This document shows positions 55,977 to 64,000 of a stretch of 64,000 nt of DNA, piece by piece. The position numbers and the translations under genes are program-made. The notes below the pieces were generated by a model. It had not been told where the DNA came from, did no database searches, and was given only the letters and a program-made list of their open reading frames with translations. Numbering within the stretch: position 1 is the stretch's first letter; every line of letters begins with the position of its first letter. Origin of the DNA: Nostoc sp. UHCC 0870 (GTDB taxonomy: Bacteria > Cyanobacteriota > Cyanobacteriia > Cyanobacteriales > Nostocaceae); NCBI RefSeq assembly GCF_022063185.1, contig NZ_CP091913.1, forward strand, positions 4,999,141-5,063,140. Reading direction: 5' to 3'.

Positions 55977-56310
55977 CGTAAAAAAAATTAAATATTAATT
56001 AAAATTCTCATTAATTCAGATTGACAAGTTAATTAGGTTTGTTAAGGTGCTGTAGTAACTACAATAGTAAACATTTCTGCTTTACTATCGTCGTTATATT
56101 GATACAGCCATCACTGACAAATTTTCATCAAATCTACCCCAAGAATAAATCTGATAAATATCTCAATTTTTTCTTGTGTAATTTTTCTATCAAGGGATAA
56201 ATAACTAATGATGGCTTGACCAGCAAATTTCATGTTTATACATCATCAACCAAGATGATTGGCAGTTGATAAACAGTAAATTATCAAGTCGAAATAGTGA
56301 GATTAAAATC
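55977..56310. other. AT-rich intergenic region
   Basis: 334 bp of AT-rich DNA before the small hypothetical gene. It is free of the tandem repeats common elsewhere. No RNA gene or promoter could be assigned. Confidence 0.4.
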
Positions 56311-56634
56311 GTGAAGTATTTCTTTCTTTCTGAGGGATGGACAGTTGGCAGAGTTTGGGCATCTGATGGACTATGGCAAATAACAGCATGGCGAAGACCA
56401 CCAGATATTCAACGATTGAATATTTGTTTAGTAGAAAATCTCGAATTGATGTGGCTTTATCGCATTGAAGAGGCTGTATTAACCGTAGAAGTCAAGCCAA
56501 ACGCATCAGAATTTGTTAGTGAAACTATCGGTCAAGTAGTGCTAAAGCGGTTGATGACGGCTGAACAAGTCATTGACCGCCTAGGTACTGCTGAAGCCAG
56601 ATGTCAATTGCAAAATATCCAATCAGTAGTTTAG
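56311..56634 (+). CDS. Hypothetical small protein
   Basis: About 107 residues from GTG 56,311, reading MKYFFLSEGWTVGRVWASDG. An upstream in-frame TTG at 56,266 would add 15 polar residues without conserved look. The sequence has Trp-rich strands (WQITAWRRPPDIQRLN) then helices (VLKRLMTAEQVIDRLG). No family is recognised. It lies upstream of psbB on the same strand with a 420-bp gap, so cotranscription is unlikely. Confidence 0.6.
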   Translation: MKYFFLSEGWTVGRVWASDGLWQITAWRRPPDIQRLNICLVENLELMWLYRIEEAVLTVEVKPNASEFVSETIGQVVLKRLMTAEQVIDRLGTAEARCQLQNIQSVV

Positions 56635-57056
56635 TGAGGGAGTAGGGAGACAAGGGATATTTTTACCCCAGTCCCCAGTCCCCAGTCCCCAATACCCAAA
56701 TGTAAATATTTGTAAACATCTGCCAGATATGTTTTAACGCCGATTCCTGGCGAGATGAATCTCACAGCCCAGAAGATCGCATCTATTTACACGCTTGCAA
56801 ACAGTGCCATCAATAGTTACACTTTTTAAAACATTCTCATTTTTACTTAGCGATCGCTACCCTGCGGAATAATTTTTCCGAAGTGTGTCAGTGTTGCTAA
56901 AAAAGTCACTCTCTGGCTTAAAATGCTCAGATATGGCAGTGTTCAAGCTCTGGCAATAAAAAAATTCAGAGAAGTCCAAGGTTAGGCTTCTAACCTTAGA
57001 ATCTTAAGTAAGAAAATTGTTTTGTAAACACAACTCATCGAGGAGGAGCGTAGTCG
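56635..57056. promoter_or_regulatory. psbB upstream region with CCCCAGT repeats
   Basis: CCCCAGT heptads occur at 56,664-56,698. The rest is unrepeated and ends with GAGGAGG about 8 nt before the psbB start, a strong ribosome site. A promoter probably lies between 56,700 and 57,000 but cannot be placed by eye. Confidence 0.45.
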
Positions 57057-58586
57057 ATGGGACTACCCTGGTACCGAGTACATACAGTCGTTCTGAATGA
57101 TCCAGGGCGGCTAATTTCCGTACACTTGATGCACACAGCTTTGGTGGCAGGCTGGGCTGGTTCAATGGCATTGTACGAACTAGCCACTTATGACCCCAGC
57201 GATCCTGTTCTCAACCCGATGTGGCGACAAGGGATGTTCGTGCTACCCTTCATGTCACGTCTAGGCGTTACCGACTCTTGGGGCGGTTGGAGTGTCACTG
57301 GTGCTTCAGCAGTTGATCCTGGTTTCTGGTCATTTGAAGGCGTTGCCGCAGCACATATTGTCCTTTCTGGTCTATTGTTCCTAGCTGCCGTATGGCACTG
57401 GGTTTTCTGGGATTTGGAACTTTTCAGAGATCCCCGCACTGGCGAACCTGCCCTTGACTTGCCAAAAATGTTTGGCATTCACCTGTTCTTATCTGGTTTA
57501 CTCTGTTTCGGTTTTGGTGCTTTCCACTTAACAGGACTATTTGGCCCTGGTATGTGGATTTCTGATGCCTATGGGATCACTGGTAGCGTCCAGCCCGTAG
57601 CACCAGAATGGGGGCCAGCCGGGTTCAACCCCTTTAACCCCGGTGGTGTAGTAGCTCACCACATCGCAGCCGGTGTAGTTGGTATTATTGCTGGTTTATT
57701 CCACCTCACTGTTAGACCACCCGAAAGGCTCTACAAAGCCCTGCGGATGGGTAATATTGAAACCGTACTGTCCAGCAGTATCGCAGCAGTATTCTTCGCG
57801 GCTTTCGTCGTTGCTGGTACTATGTGGTACGGTAACGCCACCACCCCAATCGAACTATTTGGCCCCACCCGTTATCAATGGGATCAAGGCTACTTCCATC
57901 AGGAAATTGACCGTCGCGTACAAAGCAGCCTAGCTGAAGGTGCAAGCCTCTCAGAAGCTTGGTCACAAATTCCTGAAAAACTGGCTTTCTACGATTATGT
58001 CGGTAATAGCCCAGCTAAAGGTGGTCTATTCCGTACAGGGCCAATGGTGAAAGGTGATGGTATTGCCCAATCTTGGCAAGGTCACGCAGTATTCACAGAT
58101 GCGGCAGGACGCGAATTAAATGTCCGTCGTCTGCCCAACTTCTTTGAAACCTTCCCCGTAATCTTGACCGATGCTGATGGTGTTGTCCGCGCTGACATTC
58201 CATTCCGTCGGGCAGAATCAAAATATAGCTTTGAGCAAACAGGTGTAACTGTTAGCTTCTACGGTGGCGATCTCAACGGCAAGACCTTTACAGATCCTGC
58301 CGATGTGAAGAAATATGCTCGTAAAGCTCAAGGCGGCGAAATCTTTGAATTTGACCGCGAAACCTTGAACTCTGACGGTGTATTCCGTACATCTCCCAGA
58401 GGTTGGTTTACCTTTGGACACGCTGTATTTGCTCTGTTGTTCTTCTTCGGTCACCTCTGGCACGGTTCTCGGACAATCTACCGAGACGTATTTGCTGGTG
58501 TAGAAGCGGATCTAGAAGAGCAAGTCGAATGGGGTCTATTCCAGAAAGTGGGTGACAAATCAACCCGCCGGAAGGAAGCCCTCTAA
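57057..58586 (+). CDS. psbB: Photosystem II CP47 protein
   Basis: 509 residues, normal length. It starts MGLPWYRVHTVVLNDPGRLI with six helices carrying chlorophyll His pairs (VHLMHTALVAGWAG, AAHIVLSGLLFLAAVWHW, HHIAAGVVGIIAGLFHL) and the large lumen loop ending in GWFTFGHAVFALLFFFGHLWHG. CP47 is the core antenna bound to D2. psbT follows 105 bp later, separated by a repeat stem. Confidence 0.98.
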   Translation: MGLPWYRVHTVVLNDPGRLISVHLMHTALVAGWAGSMALYELATYDPSDPVLNPMWRQGMFVLPFMSRLGVTDSWGGWSVTGASAVDPGFWSFEGVAAAHIVLSGLLFLAAVWHWVFWDLELFRDPRTGEPALDLPKMFGIHLFLSGLLCFGFGAFHLTGLFGPGMWISDAYGITGSVQPVAPEWGPAGFNPFNPGGVVAHHIAAGVVGIIAGLFHLTVRPPERLYKALRMGNIETVLSSSIAAVFFAAFVVAGTMWYGNATTPIELFGPTRYQWDQGYFHQEIDRRVQSSLAEGASLSEAWSQIPEKLAFYDYVGNSPAKGGLFRTGPMVKGDGIAQSWQGHAVFTDAAGRELNVRRLPNFFETFPVILTDADGVVRADIPFRRAESKYSFEQTGVTVSFYGGDLNGKTFTDPADVKKYARKAQGGEIFEFDRETLNSDGVFRTSPRGWFTFGHAVFALLFFFGHLWHGSRTIYRDVFAGVEADLEEQVEWGLFQKVGDKSTRRKEAL

Positions 58587-58596
58587 ATTCAGTCCT

Positions 58597-58677
58597 GAGT
58601 TATGAGTAATGAGTAACGAGTTAATTTTTGACTCAAAACTCATTACTCAACACTTATTACTCAACACTCAGCACTTT
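58597..58677. repeat. Convergent heptad repeats between psbB and psbT
   Basis: GAGTTATGAGTAATGAGTAA on the left and ACTCATTACTCAACACTTAT plus ACTCAACACTCAGC on the right can pair around a TTTTTGA loop. It interrupts the psbB-psbT spacer; AAGGAG for psbT follows directly. Confidence 0.8.
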
Positions 58678-58691
58678 AAGGAGCTTTTGAC

Positions 58692-58796
58692 ATGGAAAGC
58701 GTTGCATACATTTTAATTTTGACCCTGGCACTTGGTGTTCTCTTCTTTGCGATCGCATTCCGCGAACCACCCCGCATCGAGAAAAAAGAAGATTAA
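58692..58796 (+). CDS. psbT: Photosystem II protein T
   Basis: 34 residues, one membrane helix: it starts MESVAYILILTLALGVLFFA and ends with a charged stromal tail (FREPPRIEKKED). This is the PsbT (ycf8) pattern; PsbT sits at the dimer interface of photosystem II near D1. AAGGAG lies about 9 nt before the ATG. It is too short for most gene finders and follows psbB on the same strand, as is usual in cyanobacteria. Confidence 0.95.
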   Translation: MESVAYILILTLALGVLFFAIAFREPPRIEKKED

Positions 58797-58840
58797 GTAG
58801 GTAGTTAATCCCAAATTTGTAAAGTTACATAAAACTTTAG

Positions 58841-58875
58841 TCCGTTGATTCTACAAGGAACAACGGATATTTTTT
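58841..58875 (+). terminator. Terminator after psbT
   Basis: TCCGTTG, a loop of about 13 nt, CAACGGA, then TATTTTTT. It lies 45 bp after the psbT stop. Confidence 0.8.
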
Positions 58876-59053
58876 GCGGTTGCTTTTTGAGCAATGTAGC
58901 GAAAAGATGGAAAAAGGTAGTATCGTTGTAAACGTAGGGAAAATTATCTAGTTAATACTGGATTGTCAAGTATTTCCAATACATAACTAAAAATTTCCCT
59001 GTAGCGAAAGGGACATCACCCTTAAAAGCAGAAATTTGTTAATAAAAATTTCA

Positions 59054-59082
59054 CAGATAGATATGATATAATTCTCTATCTG
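59054..59082 (+). promoter_or_regulatory. Candidate rpsA promoter with inverted repeat
   Basis: CAGATAGA and TCTATCTG are exact inverted repeats flanking TATAAT (59,067-59,072), about 150 nt before rpsA. The -10 is a consensus match; no good -35 is seen at the usual distance. The palindrome might be an operator. The rest of 58,876-59,220 shows no gene. Confidence 0.45.
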
Positions 59083-59220
59083 GGAGTTGATATGTGTTAA
59101 CACTAGCTTTTCTACGCTAGGATTGGAAGATATAGTTGTACATTGCCGTTAAGGCAGTTGCATGGATTATCGCTATTATGGCATAACCTTTACGGAGACT
59201 AGAACCAGGAACAAATCAGC

Positions 59221-60321
59221 ATGGTCAATCAGAACTTAACCGCTACAGAAATTGGATTTACTCACGAAGATTTTGCAGCCCTCCTTGATAAGTACGATTA
59301 TCATTTTAGCCCCGGAGATGTCGTACCAGGGACAGTTTTTAGTATAGAACCGCGTGGCGCTCTGATTGACATTGGTGCTAAAACAGCAGCATATATACCT
59401 ATACAAGAAATGTCTATAAACCGGGTCGATGCCCCGGAAGAAGTATTACAATCCAACGAAACCAGAGAATTTTTCATCCTCACCGATGAAAATGAAGATG
59501 GACAGCTAACCCTTTCCATCCGCCGGATTGAATATATGCGTGCTTGGGAGCGCGTAAGACAGCTACAAGCAGAAGACGCTACCGTGCGTTCAGGTGTGTT
59601 TGCTACCAACCGTGGGGGAGCATTGGTGAGAATTGAGGGATTACGTGGTTTTATCCCCGGTTCTCACATCAGTACCCGCAAGCCTAAAGAAGACTTGGTA
59701 GGTGAAGAACTACCTTTAAAATTCCTAGAAGTAGACGAAGAACGTAACCGCCTAGTTCTATCTCATCGTCGGGCGTTAGTTGAACGGAAGATGAACCGCC
59801 TAGAAGTGGGCGAAGTAGTAATTGGTACAGTGCGCGGCATCAAACCTTACGGTGCATTTATCGATATTGGCGGTGTCAGTGGTTTGTTACACATCTCCGA
59901 AATTTCTCACGAGCATATCGATACACCCCACAGTGTATTCAATGTCAATGATGAAGTGAAAGTGATGATCATTGATTTGGATGCAGAAAGAGGCAGAATT
60001 TCACTATCTACCAAACAGTTAGAACCAGAACCCGGTGACATGATTAAAAACCGTGATTTGGTTTATGACAAAGCAGAAGAAATGGCTGCTAAGTATAGAG
60101 AACAGATGCTTGCTAAACAACAAGGCATTACTATACCAACAGAAACTGTAGAAAGTGCGGATGAAATTGAGGAAGAAATTCCACCAGCAACTGAAGATGT
60201 AGCTGAAGTTGAAGCAGTTGCTGAAGTTGAAGCAGTTGCTGAAGTTGAAGCAGTCGCTGAAACTGAAGCAGTCGCTGAACTTGAAGTTGCAGAAGAAATT
60301 CCAGCAGCTATTGAAGAGTAA
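59221..60321 (+). CDS. rpsA: 30S ribosomal protein S1
   Basis: 366 residues with three S1 domains, the cyanobacterial/plastid form: PGDVVPGTVFSIEPRGALIDIG (~32-), VRSGVFATNRGGALVRIEGLRGF (~121-) and VGEVVIGTVRGIKPYGAFIDIG (~197-). The C-terminal 65 residues are a low-complexity acidic tail with repeated EAVAEV units. It helps mRNA binding to the 30S subunit. A terminator follows. The tail repeat is a likely site of length variation. Confidence 0.95.
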   Translation: MVNQNLTATEIGFTHEDFAALLDKYDYHFSPGDVVPGTVFSIEPRGALIDIGAKTAAYIPIQEMSINRVDAPEEVLQSNETREFFILTDENEDGQLTLSIRRIEYMRAWERVRQLQAEDATVRSGVFATNRGGALVRIEGLRGFIPGSHISTRKPKEDLVGEELPLKFLEVDEERNRLVLSHRRALVERKMNRLEVGEVVIGTVRGIKPYGAFIDIGGVSGLLHISEISHEHIDTPHSVFNVNDEVKVMIIDLDAERGRISLSTKQLEPEPGDMIKNRDLVYDKAEEMAAKYREQMLAKQQGITIPTETVESADEIEEEIPPATEDVAEVEAVAEVEAVAEVEAVAETEAVAELEVAEEIPAAIEE

Positions 60322-60358
60322 TAAATTACTTTAATTAAAAGGATCATAGCATTTATGC

Positions 60359-60382
60359 AAGAGGGGACATCCCTCTTTTTTT
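60359..60382 (+). terminator. Intrinsic terminator of rpsA
   Basis: AAGAGGG, GACAT loop, CCCTCTT followed by TTTTT, 38 bp after the rpsA stop. Confidence 0.9.
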
Positions 60383-60422
60383 ATTGATTGTTTAGGAATA
60401 ATTTTTGGGGGAGATAAATATT

Positions 60423-61151
60423 TTGGTAACTATTGAATGTCAGAAAATCAAGTTTGATAATGTGCAAGCGATTTTTTTTGATAAAAATGGTACATTAGAG
60501 GACTCAGAAATACATTTGCGATCGCTCGGACAAAAAGCAGCCCGGTTAATAGATGCTCAAATCCCTGGTATTGGCGAACCATTGTTAATGGCCTTTGGAA
60601 TTAACAGCGATACCCTCGATCATGCTGGCTTAATTGCAGTAGCCAGCCGTCGAGAAACAGAAATCGCCGCCGCCGCTTATATCGCCGAAACTGGGAGAAG
60701 CTGGTTTGAATCTTTAAAAATAGCTCGTAAATCTTTAGATGAAGCCGAAAAATACGTTAATCAAACTCCCGCGCCTATATTTCCAGGGACTCTGGAGGTT
60801 TTGCAGTCCCTTTCCACAGCAGGAATCAAACTGGGTATCCTTTCCGCAGCCACAACAGCAGAAGTCAGAGACTTTGTAGCACGATACCAATTGAGTGATT
60901 ATATCCAAGCACAAATCGGCGTAGATGATGGACTGAGTAAACCAGATCCAGCACTGTTTATACAAGCTTGCCAAGTCTTAGGAGTACAACCAGAGAATAC
61001 ATTAATGGTGGGTGATTCTGTTGGTGATATGCAAATGGCTCGTAATGCTAAAGCCGCAGGTTGTATTGGTATTACTTGGGTAGGCAAATCAGATAATGTT
61101 AAAGGTGCAGATGTGGTGATTAACAAACTTGATGAAATTCAAATTTTTTGA
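60423..61151 (+). CDS. HAD-family hydrolase (phosphatase-like)
   Basis: About 242 residues from TTG 60,423, which has GGGGGAGA 8 nt upstream; a TTG at 60,405 lies before that site. HAD motifs: I is IFFDKNGTLE (residues ~17-26), II ILSAATT, III SKPD, IV MVGDSVGDMQMA. Motif I reads D-x-N rather than the usual D-x-D, so the general acid/base Asp is replaced by Asn. The cap is helical, like phosphoglycolate phosphatase. If the Asn is real, activity may be slow or altered; substrate unknown. Confidence 0.8.
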   Translation: MVTIECQKIKFDNVQAIFFDKNGTLEDSEIHLRSLGQKAARLIDAQIPGIGEPLLMAFGINSDTLDHAGLIAVASRRETEIAAAAYIAETGRSWFESLKIARKSLDEAEKYVNQTPAPIFPGTLEVLQSLSTAGIKLGILSAATTAEVRDFVARYQLSDYIQAQIGVDDGLSKPDPALFIQACQVLGVQPENTLMVGDSVGDMQMARNAKAAGCIGITWVGKSDNVKGADVVINKLDEIQIF

Positions 61152-61255
61152 ACCTCATGAGTCATAGCCGTTCATGGGGAAGCGGGGTAGGGTTTAATAA
61201 CTGTTGGAAGAATAACTAATTATCCGAAGCAGGTATAACATATCATTCAGGATTC

Positions 61256-62296
61256 CTATAGCCAATTGCAGATAGATTCCGTGGATCTGACAATCTTCAT
61301 TCCTGCTGCCGAAAATCTAGTAAATGCTGCATCTGCTTGCTCTGTATAGTTTACAATTCCCGGCACTACAACAGGCGAAGTACAATCTTCTAGCAGATAT
61401 ATTTTTTGAGCAAGGGTAGCATCTATCTGTTGAATTTCTGTTAATAAATCATCAATTGTCCAAGCTACACAGTGACTTTTAGCTTGACCGCCGATAATCA
61501 CTGCATCAAATGCTAAAAGTTGCTGCATTAAGCGCGTGTTTTTGTTAGCTAGGGGACTTTGATCAAAAGTTTGCAATACTTCTGGACGTAAAACAGAATA
61601 GTTTTCTGTTAACGGATTGTCACCTTTAATTTCAAATTGCGTTTGACTTTGCCGTGCAATACAGTGGAAGAATATTGCTTCTTCCACCGCAGAAACTAAA
61701 GCATGACCAATGCCACCTAACATAGAATGATAAGGCCAAACTGTCAAAGGATATTTACCATCTTGACTCAGTTGCTTAACGTAATGGTAGGCGTGTTTTG
61801 TCAATAATTCATAGTTGCTGTTAATACTATTAGCAATATCTGGATTTACTTGCCAAATACCGTTTTCAATATCTGCGGGAGTAATACTAGTCGCTGCTGG
61901 TGTCGGATGTGCGCCTGTCTGATTTACCCAAAAAATAGGATGGAAAATTTGCATGGCTGTATGGGTATCTAGGGTAGGAATAATTTTTGTAATTACACCT
62001 AAATTCTTATAAATAAACTCACACAGTCGTCGATTATCATCTACTGCTCCTGTTCCTGATTTACCTCCAACAAATAATTCAAATTCAGGTATACAAAAAG
62101 TATTCTGCACATCAATCAATAATAAACAAATGCACGTTTTATCAGCAGATGCAGGTTTGATGCTGTTTTGTTCTGCCCATAATTCTGCTTCATCTGCGCG
62201 TTTTTGGTATGGTACTCGCCAAACTTCCCCTACTTTCTCAGGGTTGAAGTGAGTGGGTAATTCAGTTGTTGTTTGATTGTTGATAATTATTGCCAT
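61256..62296 (-). CDS. Isochorismatase-fold cysteine hydrolase (nicotinamidase-like)
   Basis: 346 residues, longer than usual nicotinamidases (~200). The core has the catalytic Asp in LLLIDVQNTFCIP and Cys in IIGGQAKSHCVAWTIDDLL. Metal/substrate His are likely in TLDTHTAMQIFHPIFW. An N-terminal ~45-residue extension and a middle insertion are present. Substrate not known. It converges on the HAD gene. Confidence 0.8.
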   Translation of the reverse strand: MAIIINNQTTTELPTHFNPEKVGEVWRVPYQKRADEAELWAEQNSIKPASADKTCICLLLIDVQNTFCIPEFELFVGGKSGTGAVDDNRRLCEFIYKNLGVITKIIPTLDTHTAMQIFHPIFWVNQTGAHPTPAATSITPADIENGIWQVNPDIANSINSNYELLTKHAYHYVKQLSQDGKYPLTVWPYHSMLGGIGHALVSAVEEAIFFHCIARQSQTQFEIKGDNPLTENYSVLRPEVLQTFDQSPLANKNTRLMQQLLAFDAVIIGGQAKSHCVAWTIDDLLTEIQQIDATLAQKIYLLEDCTSPVVVPGIVNYTEQADAAFTRFSAAGMKIVRSTESICNWL

Positions 62297-62357
62297 ATAA
62301 TTAATAGCGTGTAAAAAAGAACTAATAACCCAGTATCTTGGAAAAAGTGGGATTCTA

Positions 62358-62500
62358 AGAGGATGTTTGAAAAGTCCCCTTTTATGTCATCCTGACGAAG
62401 GAAGCATCCCAGTATAACGGTGAAAACGCGGATTCTTCCTTCCGTAAAGCTCCACTCAGAATGACAAATGATACCTGACAAAACTTTTCAAACAACCTCT
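62358..62500. mobile_element. 143-bp MITE-like element with 18-bp inverted ends
   Basis: AGAGGATGTTTGAAAAGT (62,358-62,375) and ACTTTTCAAACAACCTCT (62,483-62,500) pair with one mismatch. Inside is a hairpin made of TCATCCTGACGAAGGAAGCA on the left and a complementary CTTCCGTAAAGCTCCACTCA and GAATGACA on the right. The inner module also occurs, reversed, near 38,394. Confidence 0.72.
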
Positions 62501-62833
62501 AAAACTTCCTCTTGATTCCTGACGTTCTGATACTATAGGTACTCCGTTGATCAATATTTTCGTGTTAAGTTTATTTATTCTTCATAAACTTTCGTAATGT
62601 ATGAATTTTTCGCAAAGATAAATCTTTATTAAAGCTCTACATATCTTTATCAAAGAGACTTAAGACTAGATTTATTAATAAAATTTACTTTTTTGCCAGT
62701 ATATTTATTTACGATACAATCCTCCTATCCTTAAAACTCGTAGGTTTCCCATTAGGCAATTTGGCAATTAGCTGCTAGGTTGTGTAAATTGGACTACATA
62801 TATTTAATAAGGGACAAAAGGAATAAAGACAGC
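62501..62833. promoter_or_regulatory. Upstream region of gmd
   Basis: AT-rich, 333 bp. No repeats or ORF beyond a short in-frame extension of gmd from 62,780 that lacks a ribosome site. AAAAGGAATAAAGA before ATG 62,834 may serve as ribosome site. Confidence 0.4.
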
Positions 62834-63913
62834 ATGACGCAAAACAAACGCGCCTTAATTACTGGTATTACTGGTCAAGATGGTTCATACCTGAGTGAAT
62901 TTTTATTAGAGCAAGGTTACGAAGTGCATGGTATAATTCGCCGGACTTCTACCTTTAATACTGACCGTATTGACCATATTTACGAAGATCCTCATAAAGA
63001 AGGCGTGCGGTTATTTCTGCATTACGGTGATTTGACCGATGGTACAACTCTGCGACGGATTCTAGAAGAAGTCCAGCCTACAGAAATTTACAACTTGGGC
63101 GCACAATCCCATGTGCGGGTGAGCTTTGATTCTCCAGAATATACGGTAGATGCAGTAGGCATGGGAACACTGCGATTGCTGGAAGCCATCCGCGATTATC
63201 AACGCCGGACTGGGATTGAGGTACGTTTTTATCAAGCAGGTTCTTCAGAAATGTATGGTTTGGTACAAGCCGTACCCCAAAGCGAAACTACACCTTTTTA
63301 CCCCCGTAGTCCCTACGCCTGTGCAAAAGTTTACGCCCACTGGCAAACGGTGAATTACCGTGAATCTTATAAAATGTTTGCTTGCAATGGGATTTTGTTT
63401 AACCACGAATCACCAAGACGAGGCGAAACTTTCGTTACTCGTAAAATTACCAGAGCAGTGGCTCTCATCGTCGCTGGCAAGCAGAAAAGAATCTACATGG
63501 GTAATCTGGATGCCAAAAGAGATTGGGGCTATGCGAAGGATTATGTGCGGGCAATGTGGTTGATGTTGCAAAAAGACCAACCAGATGACTATGTGATTGC
63601 CACAGGTGAAACCCATTCAGTCCGGGAATTTCTCCAATTAGCTTTCAGTCATGTAAATCTTGATTGGCAAGATTACGTAGAATTTGACGATCGCTATCTC
63701 CGCCCAGCAGAAGTAGATTTATTAATCGGCGACCCCACCAAAGCGCAGCAAAAATTGGGTTGGAAGCCTTCAGTTACTTTTGAAGAGTTAGTTTCACTGA
63801 TGGTAGAAGCCGATTTGCAAGCATTAGGTCAAACCTCACCCAATGGTAATGGTTCACTCCTGCCCCAAGACCTTGCTACCATTCGTCAAGAACTGGGTGC
63901 TATGCACTTCTAA
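62834..63913 (+). CDS. gmd: GDP-mannose 4,6-dehydratase
   Basis: 359 residues, a short-chain dehydrogenase-type enzyme. NAD site is ALITGITGQDGSYLSEFLLE; GAQSHVRVSFDSPEYT, SSEMYG and YPRSPYACAKVYAHWQ (YxxxK) follow; substrate loop FNHESPRRGETFVTRKI. It makes GDP-4-keto-6-deoxymannose, the precursor of GDP-fucose and GDP-rhamnose. The downstream gene begins 24 bp later and matches the next enzyme, so the two form a surface-sugar operon. Confidence 0.96.
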   Translation: MTQNKRALITGITGQDGSYLSEFLLEQGYEVHGIIRRTSTFNTDRIDHIYEDPHKEGVRLFLHYGDLTDGTTLRRILEEVQPTEIYNLGAQSHVRVSFDSPEYTVDAVGMGTLRLLEAIRDYQRRTGIEVRFYQAGSSEMYGLVQAVPQSETTPFYPRSPYACAKVYAHWQTVNYRESYKMFACNGILFNHESPRRGETFVTRKITRAVALIVAGKQKRIYMGNLDAKRDWGYAKDYVRAMWLMLQKDQPDDYVIATGETHSVREFLQLAFSHVNLDWQDYVEFDDRYLRPAEVDLLIGDPTKAQQKLGWKPSVTFEELVSLMVEADLQALGQTSPNGNGSLLPQDLATIRQELGAMHF

Positions 63914-63937
63914 TGAACTCTTGCCAAGGATAAAAAT

Positions 63938-64000
63938 ATGACCTCCTTAGAGCTACAAAATAAACGAATTCTCGTCACTGGTGGGGCAGGGTTTTTAGGC
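63938..64000 (+). CDS. fcl: GDP-L-fucose synthase-like, N-terminal fragment
   Basis: 21 codons up to the window edge, MTSLELQNKRILVTGGAGFL then G, an NAD(P)-binding TGGAGFLG motif. AAGGATAAAAAT precedes the ATG. Together with gmd upstream this suggests GDP-4-keto-6-deoxymannose epimerase/reductase, but only the Rossmann start is visible, so another sugar epimerase is possible. Confidence 0.65.
   Translation, partial: MTSLELQNKRILVTGGAGFLG

Noticed and set aside
60063..60347. Minus-strand Ser/Ala/Thr-rich frame opposite the rpsA tail
   Set aside because: Antisense of the EAVAEV repeat tail; low complexity and no start signal.

Overview
The window comes from the chromosome of a filamentous, heterocyst-type cyanobacterium of the Nostoc/Anabaena group. 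Evidence seen: many GCGATCGC (HIP1) palindromes; photosystem genes psbD/psbC, psbB/psbT and ycf4; heme oxygenase; a carotenoid oxygenase; and the short tandem repeats (heptads such as TGAGTGC, and GGGGACT/CCCCAGT runs) that crowd intergenic DNA in Nostocales. The species is not assigned. No tRNA, rRNA or CRISPR array was recognised.

Layout. 1-6.2 kb: end of a glycerol-dehydrogenase-type gene, a PLP aminotransferase, a Ycf46-type AAA protein, an SH3-type envelope protein and a multi-repeat peptidoglycan-binding protein. 6.2-13.1 kb: SbcC, a CysQ-type phosphatase overlapping in operon with a PfkB kinase, RsmI, a Uma2-type protein and a small Cys-rich protein. 13.4-23.7 kb: MnmE, a short-chain dehydrogenase, a small peptide with a double-glycine leader, glutamate dehydrogenase with a candidate NtcA box, a carotenoid oxygenase, a folate/biopterin-type transporter, a ketosynthase, a cyclophilin lipoprotein and Ycf4. 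24.3-27.2 kb: psbD overlapping psbC, then a small PCP-reductase-like protein. 27.3-34.2 kb: a SWIM/SNF2 pair and polynucleotide phosphorylase.

34.3-40.9 kb is the most accessory-looking part: two paralogous NACHT NTPases on the minus strand, the first ending in twelve near-identical 34-residue HEAT-type repeats, separated by 600 bp of nested repeats. They lie between the housekeeping genes pnp and serA. 41.3-48.4 kb: serA, prmA, trxA, fabG, a WecA/MraY-type transferase, and groEL with a perfect CIRCE operator but no groES. 48.4-50.2 kb holds mobile DNA: a decayed IS200/IS605-like end region and a complete IS5-type element. 50.3-64 kb: heme oxygenase, a secreted small protein, a DUF3598-type protein, a peptide-type ABC permease and binding protein, psbB-psbT, ribosomal protein S1, a HAD hydrolase, an isochorismatase-fold hydrolase, and GDP-mannose dehydratase followed by the start of GDP-fucose synthase.

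Intergenic DNA is unusually structured. One MITE-like family occurs at least five times (4.5, 13.4, 26.8, 31.5 and 55.9 kb) and creates false N-terminal extensions on neighbouring genes. Two further small elements with terminal inverted repeats are at 3.3 and 62.4 kb. The best candidates for something undescribed are the NACHT pair with its recently expanded repeat array, the double-glycine peptide, and the tnpB-less IS605-like remnant. All functional calls are by reading motifs and families; no database search was run.
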